Shown piece after piece: positions 27,228-36,263 of a stretch of 64,000 bases of DNA. The translations under genes and the position numbers were made by a program. The notes under the pieces are model-generated. The model was given only the letters and a program-made list of their open reading frames with translations, was not told where the DNA came from and did no database searches. The first letter of the stretch is position 1. Every line of letters starts with the position of its first letter. Source of the DNA: Streptomyces yatensis (GTDB taxonomy: Bacteria; Actinomycetota; Actinomycetes; Streptomycetales; Streptomycetaceae); NCBI RefSeq assembly GCF_018069625.1, contig NZ_CP072941.1, forward strand, positions 1 to 64,000, given 5' to 3'.

Positions 27228-27316
27228 GGGTGTCCGGCACGCTGGTCGGACACCCGCACCGTCGGACAGGCATCTGTGCAGGTCAGACTGGTTTTGCGAC
27301 CTGCTGGGTGTCCGAC
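27228..27316. promoter_or_regulatory. Repeated GGGTGTCCG / CGGACACCC sites
   Basis: Four copies of one motif lie in the gap between divergent genes: GGGTGTCCG at 27228-27236, its exact inverse CGGACACCC at 27247-27255, GTCGGACA at 27261-27268 and GGGTGTCCGAC at 27306-27316. The first two form a 9-base inverted repeat with a 10-base spacer. Such a set looks like an operator, plausibly for the HTH domain of the downstream protein. Confidence 0.6.
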
Positions 27317-27369
27317 GGCGAACGACCCTCTGATCTCCGCGCACGCAGTGCGGGAGGGCCGGCACAGCG

Positions 27370-30108
27370 ATGACGGAACGGCAGAAGGACGAAGCGGAGG
27401 CGGACTTCCGTGCGCACCTGCTCGCGCTGGGGGAACTGCGGCGGTTGACCAAAGTCTCCTGGCGGGACCTGGCGGGACAGGTCGGCGTGCCAAAGAGCAC
27501 CCTTGAGTCCTGGCTGCGCGACGGGAAGGTCCCCGACGAAGTCGATCAGGTGAAGAAGACGGCCAGACTGCTGCTGGCCGCGGCTCGCCGCCCCACCGGT
27601 GCCTCAACCGCCTCCCTGATGGTCCGCCTTGACCACGTCGACTGGTCGCGTGCACACGCCGCAGTCCAGGCTGCACGCGGCGAGGGGCGAAGCCGGTCGG
27701 CTCGCGCCGGGCGGGCACAGCGGGTGCAGCCCCACCGCGACGCACCGCTTCAGCAGTCAGCGCCAGGCCGCACCGTGTCGTCGTGGACCGCGCGACAACT
27801 GCGTGTGCATGCCGCGGTGACGGGCGAGCGCCGCCAAAGCGGGCACGGGGAGTTCGTGTTGCCCGCCTACGTGCCGCGCGCACACGATGCACAGGTGCGC
27901 GAGTGGTTGGGGCGCCTTGCTCAGGACGGCGGGACGCAGCTGATGGTGCTGCTCGGCGGGTCGTGCACAGGCAAGACGCGCACTGCGTTCGAAGCGGTGC
28001 GCGAGGTGGTCCCTGACTGGCAGCTGGTGTACCCGAAGACGGCGCGGGCGGTGGTGGATCTGCTGTCTGGCCCGCCGGTGCCCGCACGAACCGTGGTGTG
28101 GCTGGATGATCTGCACCGGCTGCTCGCGGAGCAGGACGGCGAGCAGGCAGCAGTCCTGTTGCGGGAGTTACTTGAGCGGCCGGGTCCGGTTGCGGCGGTG
28201 GCGACGATGTGGCCACAGAACTATCAAACGCTCGAGGCCACCCCGTATGGCGGGCAGAATGATCACCATGCTCAGGCACGGGCTCTGCTTGCCTGCGGCT
28301 CGATGATGGAGGTGCCCGAGGCGTTCACCGGCCGGGCATGGGAGGAATTCCAGCGGCGGGCTGCCTCGGACGCGTCTTTGTTGGGGGTGGCGGTCGCGGC
28401 AGCGGAGGACGGGGCTGTCACCCAGATACTCGCGGCAGGACCGGAGTTGATGGCTCACTGGCAGCGCGCCCCCCATGTCTACGGGAAGGCGGTGATCACC
28501 GCGGCTATCGACGCGCGGCGGCTTGGCGTGCGCTCACCACTACCGGAGTCCTTTTTGCGGGAGGCGGCCGCCGGATATCTCACCCCGCGTGAGCGGGCTG
28601 ACGCCGATCCCACATCCTGGTTCACGCAGGCGCTGGAATACGCTCGCCGCCCGATCAAGCAGGTCACCAGCGCGCTGCTGTCCGTTGCACCGCCTGCCGG
28701 AATGGGCGCTGTGCCGGGCATCGTCGATCTGGCGGACTATCTCGAGCAGCATGCCGGTGCCTTGCGCTGGGACCAGGTTCCGCCAGCCACGTTCTTCGAG
28801 GCAGCGCATCATCTGTCGGCCGGCGAGGATCTCGAGCGGCTGGCCCTGCACGCGTTCTCACGCAGCCGCTACCGGATTGCACGCGATCTGTATCTGCGGG
28901 CCCTTGGCCGGGGCAATGCAGATGCCGTCGAAGGCCTGAGCTTCCACTACACGGAAACCGGTCGCATCCTGGCCCCGCACGGCCGCGAAGAGCTCGCCGA
29001 GCTGGCCCGGGCCGTGAACGACGGCGGCTACAGCCTGTGGTATCTCGGCTCCACACTGGCCAGTATCGGGCTCGACACACAGGATCAGGAGATCTGCGTC
29101 CTGGCAGCTGACCTGCTGGCCGACTCGGTCACCGCGGGATACACCGACGCCGCATACCCGTTGGCGGACCTGTGGAGGGCCACGGGAATGTATGAGGCAG
29201 CCTCCGTGCTGATCGCGCACGCGCGGCAGGCGGAAGCCGACGCCTCCGCCACGCCCGCCCCGCTGCCCACCCTTGCGGTGAAAATCCAGGACGTGCTCGA
29301 CCAACCGACAGGCAGTGGCAGGCGGGGAATCGAAGCCACACCCGGCGAAATCCGCCTCCTCGCCCACCGGCTCGCCAAAGTACCCACGCTGCTCCCCTGG
29401 GACTGGCAAAGCCGTCTGGCCGAACTCGGCGAGACAGACCTCGTCGAGAAGCTGCTGCACGCGCTGATCGAGACCGACTCGCACTCCGCGCTCTCCAGGC
29501 TCGAGCGGTTCCTGGACGAGCAGGGCAGGGGCGAAGAAGCGGCATCACTACTGCCCACTGCCGCGGAGAACGGCAACGATCACGCTGTCGTCGAACTGGT
29601 CTCGCGCTGGTACCGGTCCCAGCCCGAGCAGACACGGTCCCTGCTGGAGCGCTGCTGGCGCACCGGTCGCATCCGGGTCGTGCTGTCAGCTGCGCGTCTG
29701 TTGCTGAAACAGCCCTGGCCTGCCGGCCCACGTCTGGCCGAGGAACTCCTCAACCGCCTGGCCCAGGACGGCTCGAGCGCGGCGCAAATGATCCTGGTCA
29801 CATGGCACTTGGAGCAGTGGCAGCAGAGCAAACCCGCGGCAGGCACGCCCCTGCCGCCGGTCATCCTCACGCTGCTGGAACAGGCGTCCGCGCATGTGAC
29901 CGAAGCCCGCCGGCTGCTGGGCCAGCACGCGCTGGTCATCGGAGATACGGCCCAGGCAGAGCATTTTTTCCGCAGTGCCATCGACGGAGGCGACTACACC
30001 GTGCTGGCCGACCTCGCCCGGCTCCAGCATCCCGACTCCCCGGCCGAGCAGACCCAGTTGACGCGCTGTGGCTTAGAGGCCGACGGCACGACCAGCCCGT
30101 CGTGGTAG
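27370..30108 (+). CDS. HTH-P-loop NTPase with TPR-like C-terminus (STAND-like)
   Basis: A 912-residue protein. Residues about 28-55 are an HTH (VSWRDLAGQVGVPKSTLESW), followed by a basic linker (110-150). The P-loop domain has Walker A GGSCTGKT (196-203) and Walker B VVWLDDLHR with Asp246/Asp247. From about 430 to the end it is made of helical repeats. The layout of sensor repeats, NTPase and HTH is that of STAND-type signal-transduction ATPases common in Streptomyces; some relatives are anti-phage sensors, others regulators. Here the effector would be the DNA-binding domain. It is preceded by repeated operator-like sites and its stop overlaps the next start. Confidence 0.7.
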   Translation: MTERQKDEAEADFRAHLLALGELRRLTKVSWRDLAGQVGVPKSTLESWLRDGKVPDEVDQVKKTARLLLAAARRPTGASTASLMVRLDHVDWSRAHAAVQAARGEGRSRSARAGRAQRVQPHRDAPLQQSAPGRTVSSWTARQLRVHAAVTGERRQSGHGEFVLPAYVPRAHDAQVREWLGRLAQDGGTQLMVLLGGSCTGKTRTAFEAVREVVPDWQLVYPKTARAVVDLLSGPPVPARTVVWLDDLHRLLAEQDGEQAAVLLRELLERPGPVAAVATMWPQNYQTLEATPYGGQNDHHAQARALLACGSMMEVPEAFTGRAWEEFQRRAASDASLLGVAVAAAEDGAVTQILAAGPELMAHWQRAPHVYGKAVITAAIDARRLGVRSPLPESFLREAAAGYLTPRERADADPTSWFTQALEYARRPIKQVTSALLSVAPPAGMGAVPGIVDLADYLEQHAGALRWDQVPPATFFEAAHHLSAGEDLERLALHAFSRSRYRIARDLYLRALGRGNADAVEGLSFHYTETGRILAPHGREELAELARAVNDGGYSLWYLGSTLASIGLDTQDQEICVLAADLLADSVTAGYTDAAYPLADLWRATGMYEAASVLIAHARQAEADASATPAPLPTLAVKIQDVLDQPTGSGRRGIEATPGEIRLLAHRLAKVPTLLPWDWQSRLAELGETDLVEKLLHALIETDSHSALSRLERFLDEQGRGEEAASLLPTAAENGNDHAVVELVSRWYRSQPEQTRSLLERCWRTGRIRVVLSAARLLLKQPWPAGPRLAEELLNRLAQDGSSAAQMILVTWHLEQWQQSKPAAGTPLPPVILTLLEQASAHVTEARRLLGQHALVIGDTAQAEHFFRSAIDGGDYTVLADLARLQHPDSPAEQTQLTRCGLEADGTTSPSW

Positions 30109-30558
30109 ACCGATCACGTTTCCATCCGACTGGAAGGATCAGCGCCCTCGCTGGCGCCGGGATGCTGCTCATGGCGCTCATCAGCGTGGTCGCCATCATC
30201 TCCACCAACACCCTCCATCGACCGTTGAGCTGGTGGGTGAACCACTCCACCCAGCACGCGATGCCCGGCTCGCGGGATCCGGAGAACCAGGACAGTTCCA
30301 CCGACTACGTGCTCGAGGTCGTCACCACCGACAAAAGCGAGCAGCGCGTCCGCGCGCTGCTGCTGCAGCCCGTCGACCGGCCTGAGTACACGCTGCGGGC
30401 CTTCCGCCCGGGCAAGAGCCCACAGATGAGGCCTCCTTGCCGGGGTATCGGCCGAACGCGGCGGCGACACCGACCGGTTGCAACTCGCGGTGCAGCGCAT
30501 CAGTCTGGACCCGAAACTGACCTCGAGCCGGTGGTGGCCAGCTGAGACCAACGACTAA
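30102..30558 (+). pseudogene. Membrane-anchored small protein gene with a frameshift
   Basis: Frame 3 from GTG 30102 (overlapping the upstream stop) encodes a helix (MLLMALISVVAIISTNT) and a soluble part ending LRAFRPGKSPQ; the reading then moves to frame 1 near 30429, which continues GLLAGVSAERGG, TDRLQLAVQRISLDPKLTSS and RWWPAETND to the TAA at 30556-30558. Both halves look like coding sequence and neither is complete alone. About 150 residues when joined, with one N-terminal membrane segment. Family unknown. It may be a decayed partner of the NTPase gene or a sequencing indel. Confidence 0.55.
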
Positions 30559-30769
30559 CGGCTTCTGCCTGCCCCGCGCCGGCGCCCCTGCCGGACCGGC
30601 CGGCGCCCGTGTCATCCCCACTCCCCCGGCACAGTGACGGCAGCAACGGTCAGCCACTCATGAACACGCTGGCGCGCCTGCAGTGGCGGGATTCTGTGAA
30701 TTCTGGTTGGCCGGCGTGCGGGATGTGGGTAGGTCCAAGTGGTCTGATGAATCACCTGACGGGAGTTCC

Positions 30770-31480
30770 ATGCACCGCGCCCGCCGCCTGATGGTCCTGG
30801 CTTGCTCCGGCTTGCTGCTGACCGCAACCGCCTGCACCCACCCCGGGTCCTCCACTGGGGACGCCAAGGTCTCTGCGGCGAGCTCCGGCTGGTCCGAGAG
30901 CAAGGGTGGCAGCGGGCTGTCCCTGACCGAGAAAGTCGGGAAGCTGAAGGTGGCCCGCGAGTCCCGGGCGGGGTATGAGCGGGAGAAGTTCAAGCTGTGG
31001 GTCGACGAGGACCACGATGGCTGCGACACCCGCAAGGAAGTCCTCCTGTCCGAAGCGGTCAAGAAGCCTCGGCAGGGCGAGGACTGCAGACTGACCGGCG
31101 GCACCTGGCGCTCGTACTACGACGACAAGACCGTCACCGACGCGCGCAAGCTGGACATCGACCACGTCGTCCCCCTTGCCGAGGGATGGGACTCGGGCGC
31201 CTCGACGTGGACCGCGGAACGGCGGGAGGCCTACGCCAACGACCTCGACGCCGAGCGCTCACTGGTCGCGGTCAGCCTCAGCTCCAACCGCGCCAAAGGC
31301 GACCGAGACCCCGCCGAATGGCTCCCGCCGGCCACAGACGCGCTCTGCACCTACGCCACCGACTGGGTCGCCACCAAACTCCGCTGGAACCTCAGCGCCG
31401 ACCGCGCCGAGATCAAAGCACTCCACAAGATCGCCAAAGGATGTAAGGACGCGACCGTGACGTACACACCCGCACCCTGA
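30770..31480 (+). CDS. Exported lipoprotein HNH nuclease
   Basis: 236 residues from ATG 30770 with GGGAG 5 bases upstream; a longer frame starts at 30683 but its N-terminus precedes the signal peptide. A lipobox (LTATAC) puts the cysteine at the mature N-terminus, so the protein is tethered outside the membrane. The nuclease core has DIDHVVPLAEGWDSGA, NDLDAERSLVAVS, SSNRAKGDRDPAEWLPP and a C-terminal CTYATDWVATKLRWNLS, typical of secreted HNH/GmrSD-C-like endonucleases. It may degrade DNA outside the cell for nutrition or competition. A close relative is encoded at 38814-39482 with a cleavable signal. Confidence 0.8.
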   Translation: MHRARRLMVLACSGLLLTATACTHPGSSTGDAKVSAASSGWSESKGGSGLSLTEKVGKLKVARESRAGYEREKFKLWVDEDHDGCDTRKEVLLSEAVKKPRQGEDCRLTGGTWRSYYDDKTVTDARKLDIDHVVPLAEGWDSGASTWTAERREAYANDLDAERSLVAVSLSSNRAKGDRDPAEWLPPATDALCTYATDWVATKLRWNLSADRAEIKALHKIAKGCKDATVTYTPAP

Positions 31481-31801
31481 GGTCCCGCTCGACGGCGCGC
31501 CGCCCGATCAACAGCTGGGCGGCCATCTCCTGGCAGGCTGTGAGGCCTCGTCGTCATCCCCCTGGGGGATCTGCGTGATATCCACGTCGCTGATACGAGC
31601 CATGCGGTGGTGTCGGCAACTGACCCCGAGGACTCCCTACCCTAGTGTCGCGTCGGGCCGGGGCCAGCAACCGGCCCTGGTTCTTTTCATTCTGACATGT
31701 TGTCGCCAAGCTCGCTCTCACCTCGGACAATACCCGGGTTCTTGTCAGGAAGGCACTATCCGGAGTTCAGATCCGCGGCGTTCGACTGGCACAGTCCCGT
31801 T
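31481..31801. other. Spacer containing a terminator and the promoter for the Nudix gene
   Basis: No gene is visible. A hairpin with a T-rich tail lies at 31655-31690 and the start of the Nudix-domain gene at 31802 has no strong ribosome site, so its transcript may begin close to the ATG. Confidence 0.4.
31655..31690 (+). terminator. Hairpin with T-rich tail
   Basis: GGGCCGG (31655-31661) pairs exactly with CCGGCCC (31671-31677) across a 9-base loop, followed by TGGTTCTTTTC. This is a classical intrinsic terminator for transcripts arriving from the HNH gene. Confidence 0.65.
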
Positions 31802-32941
31802 ATGCGTATCTCCACCAAGGGCTCCGTCGCTCTCATCGGGAGCTTCCGGCAGCACTACCCCGAAGTCCGGGCGGCCGCCCGGACCTTCACGGACGCCGGA
31901 CTGACCGTGAAAAGCCCGCCGATCTGCCGGATCGTCGACCGTGAGCGTGAGTTCGTGCGCTTCGAGTCCGACCCTCCGGAGGCCTCGGACCACGACCTCC
32001 AGGCGGCGACCATGGAGAAGATCTTCACCTCGGACCTGGTGTACGTCGTGAATCCCGGCGGATACATCGGCCGCACCACCGCGTACGAACTCGGGTGCGT
32101 CCACGAACGCGGCATGGCCGTCTACTACGCGGAGCCACCGAAGGACCTGCCCATCGCCGTCCCTGAGGGAACAATCGTCGATGCGCGCCGCTTGGTGGAG
32201 ATCATCGCCGGGAGCGATCCGGGACCCGCTCCAGTCAGGCGGCCACGGGTCTCGGCGCAGCCGACGGCCGACATCGTGATCTTCACGATCGGCTCGGAAC
32301 AACTGCGGGTCCTGCTCGTGCGGCGCGGCAAAAAGCCGTATCGCGGGATGCTCGCCCTGCCCGGCGGGTTCGTTCGGCCGGGAGAGTCTTTGGAGGGTAC
32401 GGCGAAGCGGGAACTCCGGGAGGAGACCGGGCTGAATGGCTCCGGGGTCCGGCTGGAACAACTACACACGTACTCCCGTCCGGAGCGTGATCCCCGGGGC
32501 CGCATCATCTCGACCGCCTTTCTAGCGGTCATGCCGGATCCGCCGGAGGTGACCGGTGCGAGCGACGCTCGCGAGGCCGACTGGGTCGAGGTCGAGGAAT
32601 CGCTGTGGGGCCCCAACAGCAGCCTTGCCTTCGACCACGGCGAGATCCTCCGGCACGGGCTCGAGCACACCCGGACCCGGCTGGAACACACCACGGTCGC
32701 GACCGCCTTCTGTGACGACCTCTTCACCATCACTGACCTGCGCAAGGTCTACGAAGCGGTGTGGGGATACGAGCTCAATCCGGGGAACTTCCACCGCAAG
32801 GTCGTGGAGGAGACCGCGGGTTTCGTGGTCAGAACCGACAAAGTGCGCAGGTCAGGGCCCGGGAAGCCGCCTGCCCTGTTCCGCCGGGGCACGGCGGACC
32901 TGTTGTACCCGCCGATGATGCGCGGCCGCCGCGCCCCCTAG
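31802..32941 (+). CDS. Deoxyribosyltransferase-like, Nudix and NrtR-type winged-helix fusion
   Basis: 379 residues from ATG 31802. Residues 8-130 resemble the nucleoside 2-deoxyribosyltransferase/DUF4406 fold (VALIGSF at the first strand, VYVVNPGGYIG, then TTAYELGCVHERG with the Glu at the position of the family's nucleophile). Residues 155-275 are a Nudix domain with the full box G189-x5-E195-x7-RELREETGL. Residues about 295-370 look like the winged helix of NrtR-type ADP-ribose-responsive regulators. This suggests a protein that handles a nucleotide or NAD-derived compound and controls transcription in response. Starts further upstream are possible but would add a non-homologous leader. Confidence 0.7.
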   Translation: MRISTKGSVALIGSFRQHYPEVRAAARTFTDAGLTVKSPPICRIVDREREFVRFESDPPEASDHDLQAATMEKIFTSDLVYVVNPGGYIGRTTAYELGCVHERGMAVYYAEPPKDLPIAVPEGTIVDARRLVEIIAGSDPGPAPVRRPRVSAQPTADIVIFTIGSEQLRVLLVRRGKKPYRGMLALPGGFVRPGESLEGTAKRELREETGLNGSGVRLEQLHTYSRPERDPRGRIISTAFLAVMPDPPEVTGASDAREADWVEVEESLWGPNSSLAFDHGEILRHGLEHTRTRLEHTTVATAFCDDLFTITDLRKVYEAVWGYELNPGNFHRKVVEETAGFVVRTDKVRRSGPGKPPALFRRGTADLLYPPMMRGRRAP

Positions 32942-32945
32942 GACA

Positions 32946-32981
32946 CCGCGGCCCCGGACTGAGCGAGAGCCGAGGCCGCGG
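32946..32981 (+). terminator. Hairpin terminator after the Nudix fusion gene
   Basis: Arms CCGCGGCCCCGG (32946-32957) and CCGAGGCCGCGG (32970-32981) pair with one mismatch, starting 5 bases past the stop codon. Confidence 0.65.
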
Positions 32982-33080
32982 CCGGAACACACCATGCAGT
33001 GGTGTGGAGAACACCGACGCTCACCCGACCTTGTGGAAGAGGCGATCTGGTGAGCATCCATCCTCAGGAAGGACAACACC

Positions 33081-33572
33081 ATGCTGTCACTTTCTTCTTC
33101 CGGCGCCGGCGATTTCTCCTCCTCCTGGACCTGGGGGGCGGTGATTGCCCTCGCCGCGCTGGTCGTCAGTACCTGGCTCGTCGTCAACCACCGCCACCGC
33201 GACCAGACCGTCCAGTGGCACCAGCCCGACTACGACACGGCGCGCGATGCGCTCCTCGTGCTGAACCGACTGTCGCTCACGACGGCCGTCGAGGGCGTCA
33301 CGGCCGAGCTGCGCGAGCTGGTCGACGTGGTCAGCAGGCTCAGGATCGCCGAACAGCGTTCCCCGGACCTGCCGTTCGGCGTGATCGTCGCGGAGTTGGA
33401 GGGCTATCGGGCGAACGTACTGCCGCAGAACCACGCCGCCAAGCTCGCCGGGGACGAGAGCCTGCTGGACGACTACCTTGCTCTCGCCCGCGTGCAGGGC
33501 ATCCGGCTCCAAGCCGCGCGCACCGCGATCGTCCGCGTACAGCGGAAGATCGAGAAGCGGATACGTAATTAG
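33081..33572 (+). CDS. Membrane-anchored helical protein, unknown
   Basis: A 163-residue protein with AGGAAGGA 8 bases before the ATG. One hydrophobic segment (residues about 17-35, WGAVIALAALVVSTWLVV) anchors it; the rest is amphipathic helix (for example LVVNHRHRD, then ELRELVDVVSRLRIAEQ) and ends with a basic tail. I recognise no family; it stands alone between two strong transcription boundaries. Confidence 0.6.
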   Translation: MLSLSSSGAGDFSSSWTWGAVIALAALVVSTWLVVNHRHRDQTVQWHQPDYDTARDALLVLNRLSLTTAVEGVTAELRELVDVVSRLRIAEQRSPDLPFGVIVAELEGYRANVLPQNHAAKLAGDESLLDDYLALARVQGIRLQAARTAIVRVQRKIEKRIRN

Positions 33573-33807
33573 GGTCATTAGCGGATCTTCGCGGGAGTAG
33601 GAGCGGCGTTCGGTGCGGCGAGAGAGCGTGCCAGGCATCGCGACACCGCGGAGATCCTTCAGAAGGGCCCTAGACGACCCGTACCCCAAGTTCAAGCCCG
33701 GTCGGGGCTGATCGATTCGCCATCCCTGTCGAAGGCTGGCGGCATGAACATGCGTCGCTGGTCTTCGCGTGCATACCCGGAGCGGCCGCGTGGGCAGGCA
33801 TTCCCCT

Positions 33808-34023
33808 ATGTCGACGTACGTGCCCTCTCCTGATGAAGTCGCCGCCGCACAGACCCCGAAGGGCGGCTGGACGAAGAGGCAGCTCGCCGAGTGGGGTGTC
33901 CCGTGGCCGCCGCCGCAGGGTTGGCGCAAGCACCTTGAGGCGCAGTGGCGAGGCGAAGACGTGCCGCCGCTGGAGAATCCGCAGACCCCCGGAACAGCTT
34001 CTGATCAGGACACGTTGTTCTGA
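33808..34023 (+). CDS. Small conserved actinobacterial protein, unknown
   Basis: 71 residues from ATG 33808: MSTYVPSPDEVAAAQTPKGG then WTKRQLAEWGVPWPPPQGWR. The motif LAEWGVPWPPPxGWR recurs in small actinobacterial proteins and at the ends of larger ones; I know of no function. An upstream GTG at 33769 would add 13 residues. Confidence 0.55.
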   Translation: MSTYVPSPDEVAAAQTPKGGWTKRQLAEWGVPWPPPQGWRKHLEAQWRGEDVPPLENPQTPGTASDQDTLF

Positions 34024-34922
34024 GCCGGCGCCCGGGCGAGCTGCGTCGCCAGTTCACCGCCCCGGTCGGCGTGTGCTCCGGGAGGCTGAGCGGCGGTCAA
34101 TCGGGCGTGGGCCGGCCCTCGGCGCGTTGCGGTGACTTCGGGCCGTTTGTGCGTGGGTCAGGTCAGGCGGCCCAGCCGATGGAGGAGACGTGGGTGTAGA
34201 TGGTCAGGATTCTGCGCGGCAGTTCGCCCTCAGCATGGATGGACGTCCGACCCAGGCCTGGTGCTGCATCGCGACGAATGATCCTTGGCGGCGGCGACCT
34301 TTCAGCACGCCGACGCGCGTTCTGCCCTCCACCACCTGGAGACCACTCTCCGATGGGTCGAGCAGCCTTCGGTCGATCAAGATGGGCGGACGCTTCCACG
34401 TCCCGAGTGTTTCCCAGCATCGAGCGACACCCTCGTGAATCCCGGCATGTCGAACCCGAACCCAGTGATCCGGGTTGGCGGCGTACTCGTCGATGCAGCC
34501 GTTGTCGGACGCTCCGGTCGGCATCCTCGAGCCGATCAACCTTCAGTACCCGCCAGCTTTCTGCGCGCCCGTCTACCGCACGTGGCGCTTGGTTATCGAT
34601 CGACTCATCTCAGCCGAGGATGAACGCCCTGACGGCCCTGCCCGGGCAGGCGCCGCGTGCATGGAGCTCAAGGCGCTCGCACCCGGCATAAGGCCCGCGA
34701 TGAGGTAGCAGGAGACGTGGGGCGATCCGTCGACCGGTGTGACCGCGCATGCCCGACGGCTCCCTGAAGTCCGCGTCGGTGCCCGCGGGGGCAACGGTTT
34801 CCGGACGCCTTCTGACACTCGGTGTATCGACGGAACTATTTCGTCCATCGGACTTCCTGTGCAATCTGGTTCGTACCCCAGATCAGCACTCCTTCCATCC
34901 GCCACGGACACCGGAGGACCAT
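34024..34922. other. Long region with at most one gene remnant
   Basis: Apart from the minus-strand candidate at 34204-34539, no frame in this stretch has convincing composition, start and ribosome site. A plus frame at 34475-34708 (containing RLVIDRLISAEDERPD) overlaps it in antisense; only one of the two can be real. Confidence 0.35.
34204..34539 (-). pseudogene. Possible gene remnant, ParB-like fragment
   Basis: A 111-residue minus frame from a TTG encodes HWVRVRHAGIHEGVARCWET, then WKRPPILIDRRLLDP and LQVVEGRTRVGVLKGR, with the look of a real protein: the PxxIDRxLL and VVEGRTRVGVL pairs resemble ParB/sulfiredoxin-type folds. A stop lies just upstream of the TTG and no ribosome site is clear, so it is probably the truncated 3' part of a longer gene. 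Confidence 0.35.
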
Positions 34923-35363
34923 ATGAAGCTGAAAAGTCGCCTCGCGACCGCCGGAGCCACCGCAGCCCTTGCGATCGGCGTCGCTCAGGCGCCTGCCGGC
35001 GCCGTCGAGGCCGGCATCCAATACGAGGTCAGTGGAGTAAGCGACTTGGAGTGTGCCGAGGCATCTGGGGACTACGTCTACAGCCTCATTGAAAACACCG
35101 CCGATCGGTACCGCGCCTCGTACAACATCGGTGTCAGCACCACCGGCAGGTGCAGCAGTTCGGTGATCGCCCACCTCCGCATCCAGTACAGGGAGTGGAT
35201 CGGCACCGGCTGGGACGACACCCCTTATGCCTGGAAGACCATCGCCACGAGTAACGGTAACGACTGGGCCCACGACAGCCTCTACCAGGTCAAGGATGTC
35301 CATTTCGCCGTCTGCGAATACACATCGAGCAAGGGCAACTACAACTGCAATTACGTGAAGTGA
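34923..35363 (+). CDS. Small exported protein with four cysteines
   Basis: 146 residues from ATG 34923, with CGGAGGA 6 bases upstream. A Sec signal peptide (MKLKSRLATAGATAALAIGV, then AQAPAGA) precedes a mature domain of about 120 residues, rich in Tyr, Ser and Thr and probably beta-sheet, with four Cys (LEC, GRC, AVC, NC) that could form two disulfides. I recognise no family. A strong bidirectional terminator separates it from the convergent regulator gene. Confidence 0.7.
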   Translation: MKLKSRLATAGATAALAIGVAQAPAGAVEAGIQYEVSGVSDLECAEASGDYVYSLIENTADRYRASYNIGVSTTGRCSSSVIAHLRIQYREWIGTGWDDTPYAWKTIATSNGNDWAHDSLYQVKDVHFAVCEYTSSKGNYNCNYVK

Positions 35364-35527
35364 CCGTCTCCCCCGGCCGCTTCGAGGGCACCACCCCGTT
35401 CCCGAAGGAAGGACCTCGGCTACCGGGCCCTGACCGACTGACCAGCCACCTCCTGGCGGGGAAGGGCCGTCCGTCCGGGCTCACTCCGGCGCGTCGACCG
35501 GGCCGAGGAAACCGGGACTTCAGCGAA

Positions 35528-35559
35528 GGCCCCAGCCGCTGCTGAGAGCGGCTGGGGCC
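35528..35559. terminator. Bidirectional hairpin terminator between convergent genes
   Basis: A perfect 12-base stem, GGCCCCAGCCGC (35528-35539) with GCGGCTGGGGCC (35548-35559), and an 8-base loop, placed between the plus-strand exported-protein gene and a minus-strand regulator gene. Confidence 0.8.
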
Positions 35560-35578
35560 AATCGCCTGACCAGGGCAT

Positions 35579-36250
35579 TCAGGCGGCTCTCACGTGCTGA
35601 TGGTGGTCGTCTCGTGAGCCAGGCGCGCCGCGGTGGTCCGAGCGGCTATTGCCTGTGGCCCACTGGCGGTAGGCGTCAGCACGGTCCCACGCGTCCTCCC
35701 AGGCGCCGGTGGGCGCGCGGGAGACGCCGCACGCCTCCACAAAGTGGATCAGCAGCCTCTTCGCGGGCATCCGCTCCCCGCGGAGTACCGCCCCCACGGT
35801 GCTGTGCGGCAGGAGTGTCACTCCGTGGGAGATCGCCCTGTCCTCCAGTTCCCGCAAGGACAGGCCGCCAGCCTCGAGCTGCATGGCGCGCATCGACTGG
35901 AGCAGCTGCGCCGGGGTGTGGATGAATTCCGGACGGAGGACCGGCTCGCCGCGGATACCCGGCGAGGCTGAGCGGAGGGAGCGGCGCTGCTCTGTGGCAG
36001 CGGCCCACATCCGGCGAGCCTGCTCCAGGTCGCCACCGCAGGCAGTGGCGAAGGCCTCGACGACGGGCCAGCGCGGCACGGTGGTACCGCGGGCGGCCCG
36101 CCAGAGCGTGGCCGGTGCGAAGCCGGCTGTAGGTGTCTTGTGCGCCATCTGCTGGTAGGTCAGTCCCGCCTGTTGGCGCAGTGACCGCAGCCACTGCGCC
36201 AGCTCGGCGGCGAGATCGGCCTCCGCGGGGGCGCTCGGGGTGCGCCCCAT
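35579..36250 (-). CDS. XRE-family transcriptional regulator
   Basis: 223 residues from the ATG at 36248-36250, which has an excellent AAGGAGAA site. Two HTH-like parts are visible: the first near residues 14-65 (LAQWLRSLRQQAGLTYQQMA, PATLWRAARG), the second near 125-185 (FIHTPAQLLQSMRAMQLEAG, LSLRELEDRA, HSTVGAVLRGERMPAKRL). This paired layout occurs in Streptomyces XRE proteins that act with small membrane proteins. A gene for such a protein lies 13 bases upstream and is probably co-transcribed. A degraded relative is at 48130-48250. Confidence 0.75.
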   Translation of the reverse strand: MGRTPSAPAEADLAAELAQWLRSLRQQAGLTYQQMAHKTPTAGFAPATLWRAARGTTVPRWPVVEAFATACGGDLEQARRMWAAATEQRRSLRSASPGIRGEPVLRPEFIHTPAQLLQSMRAMQLEAGGLSLRELEDRAISHGVTLLPHSTVGAVLRGERMPAKRLLIHFVEACGVSRAPTGAWEDAWDRADAYRQWATGNSRSDHRGAPGSRDDHHQHVRAA

Positions 36251-36263
36251 TCCGGTTCTCCTT

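Noticed and set aside
26795..28279. 494-residue minus-strand open frame
   Set aside because: Arg/Pro/Ala-rich antisense frame over the divergent promoter and the start of the NTPase gene; no ribosome site or domain.
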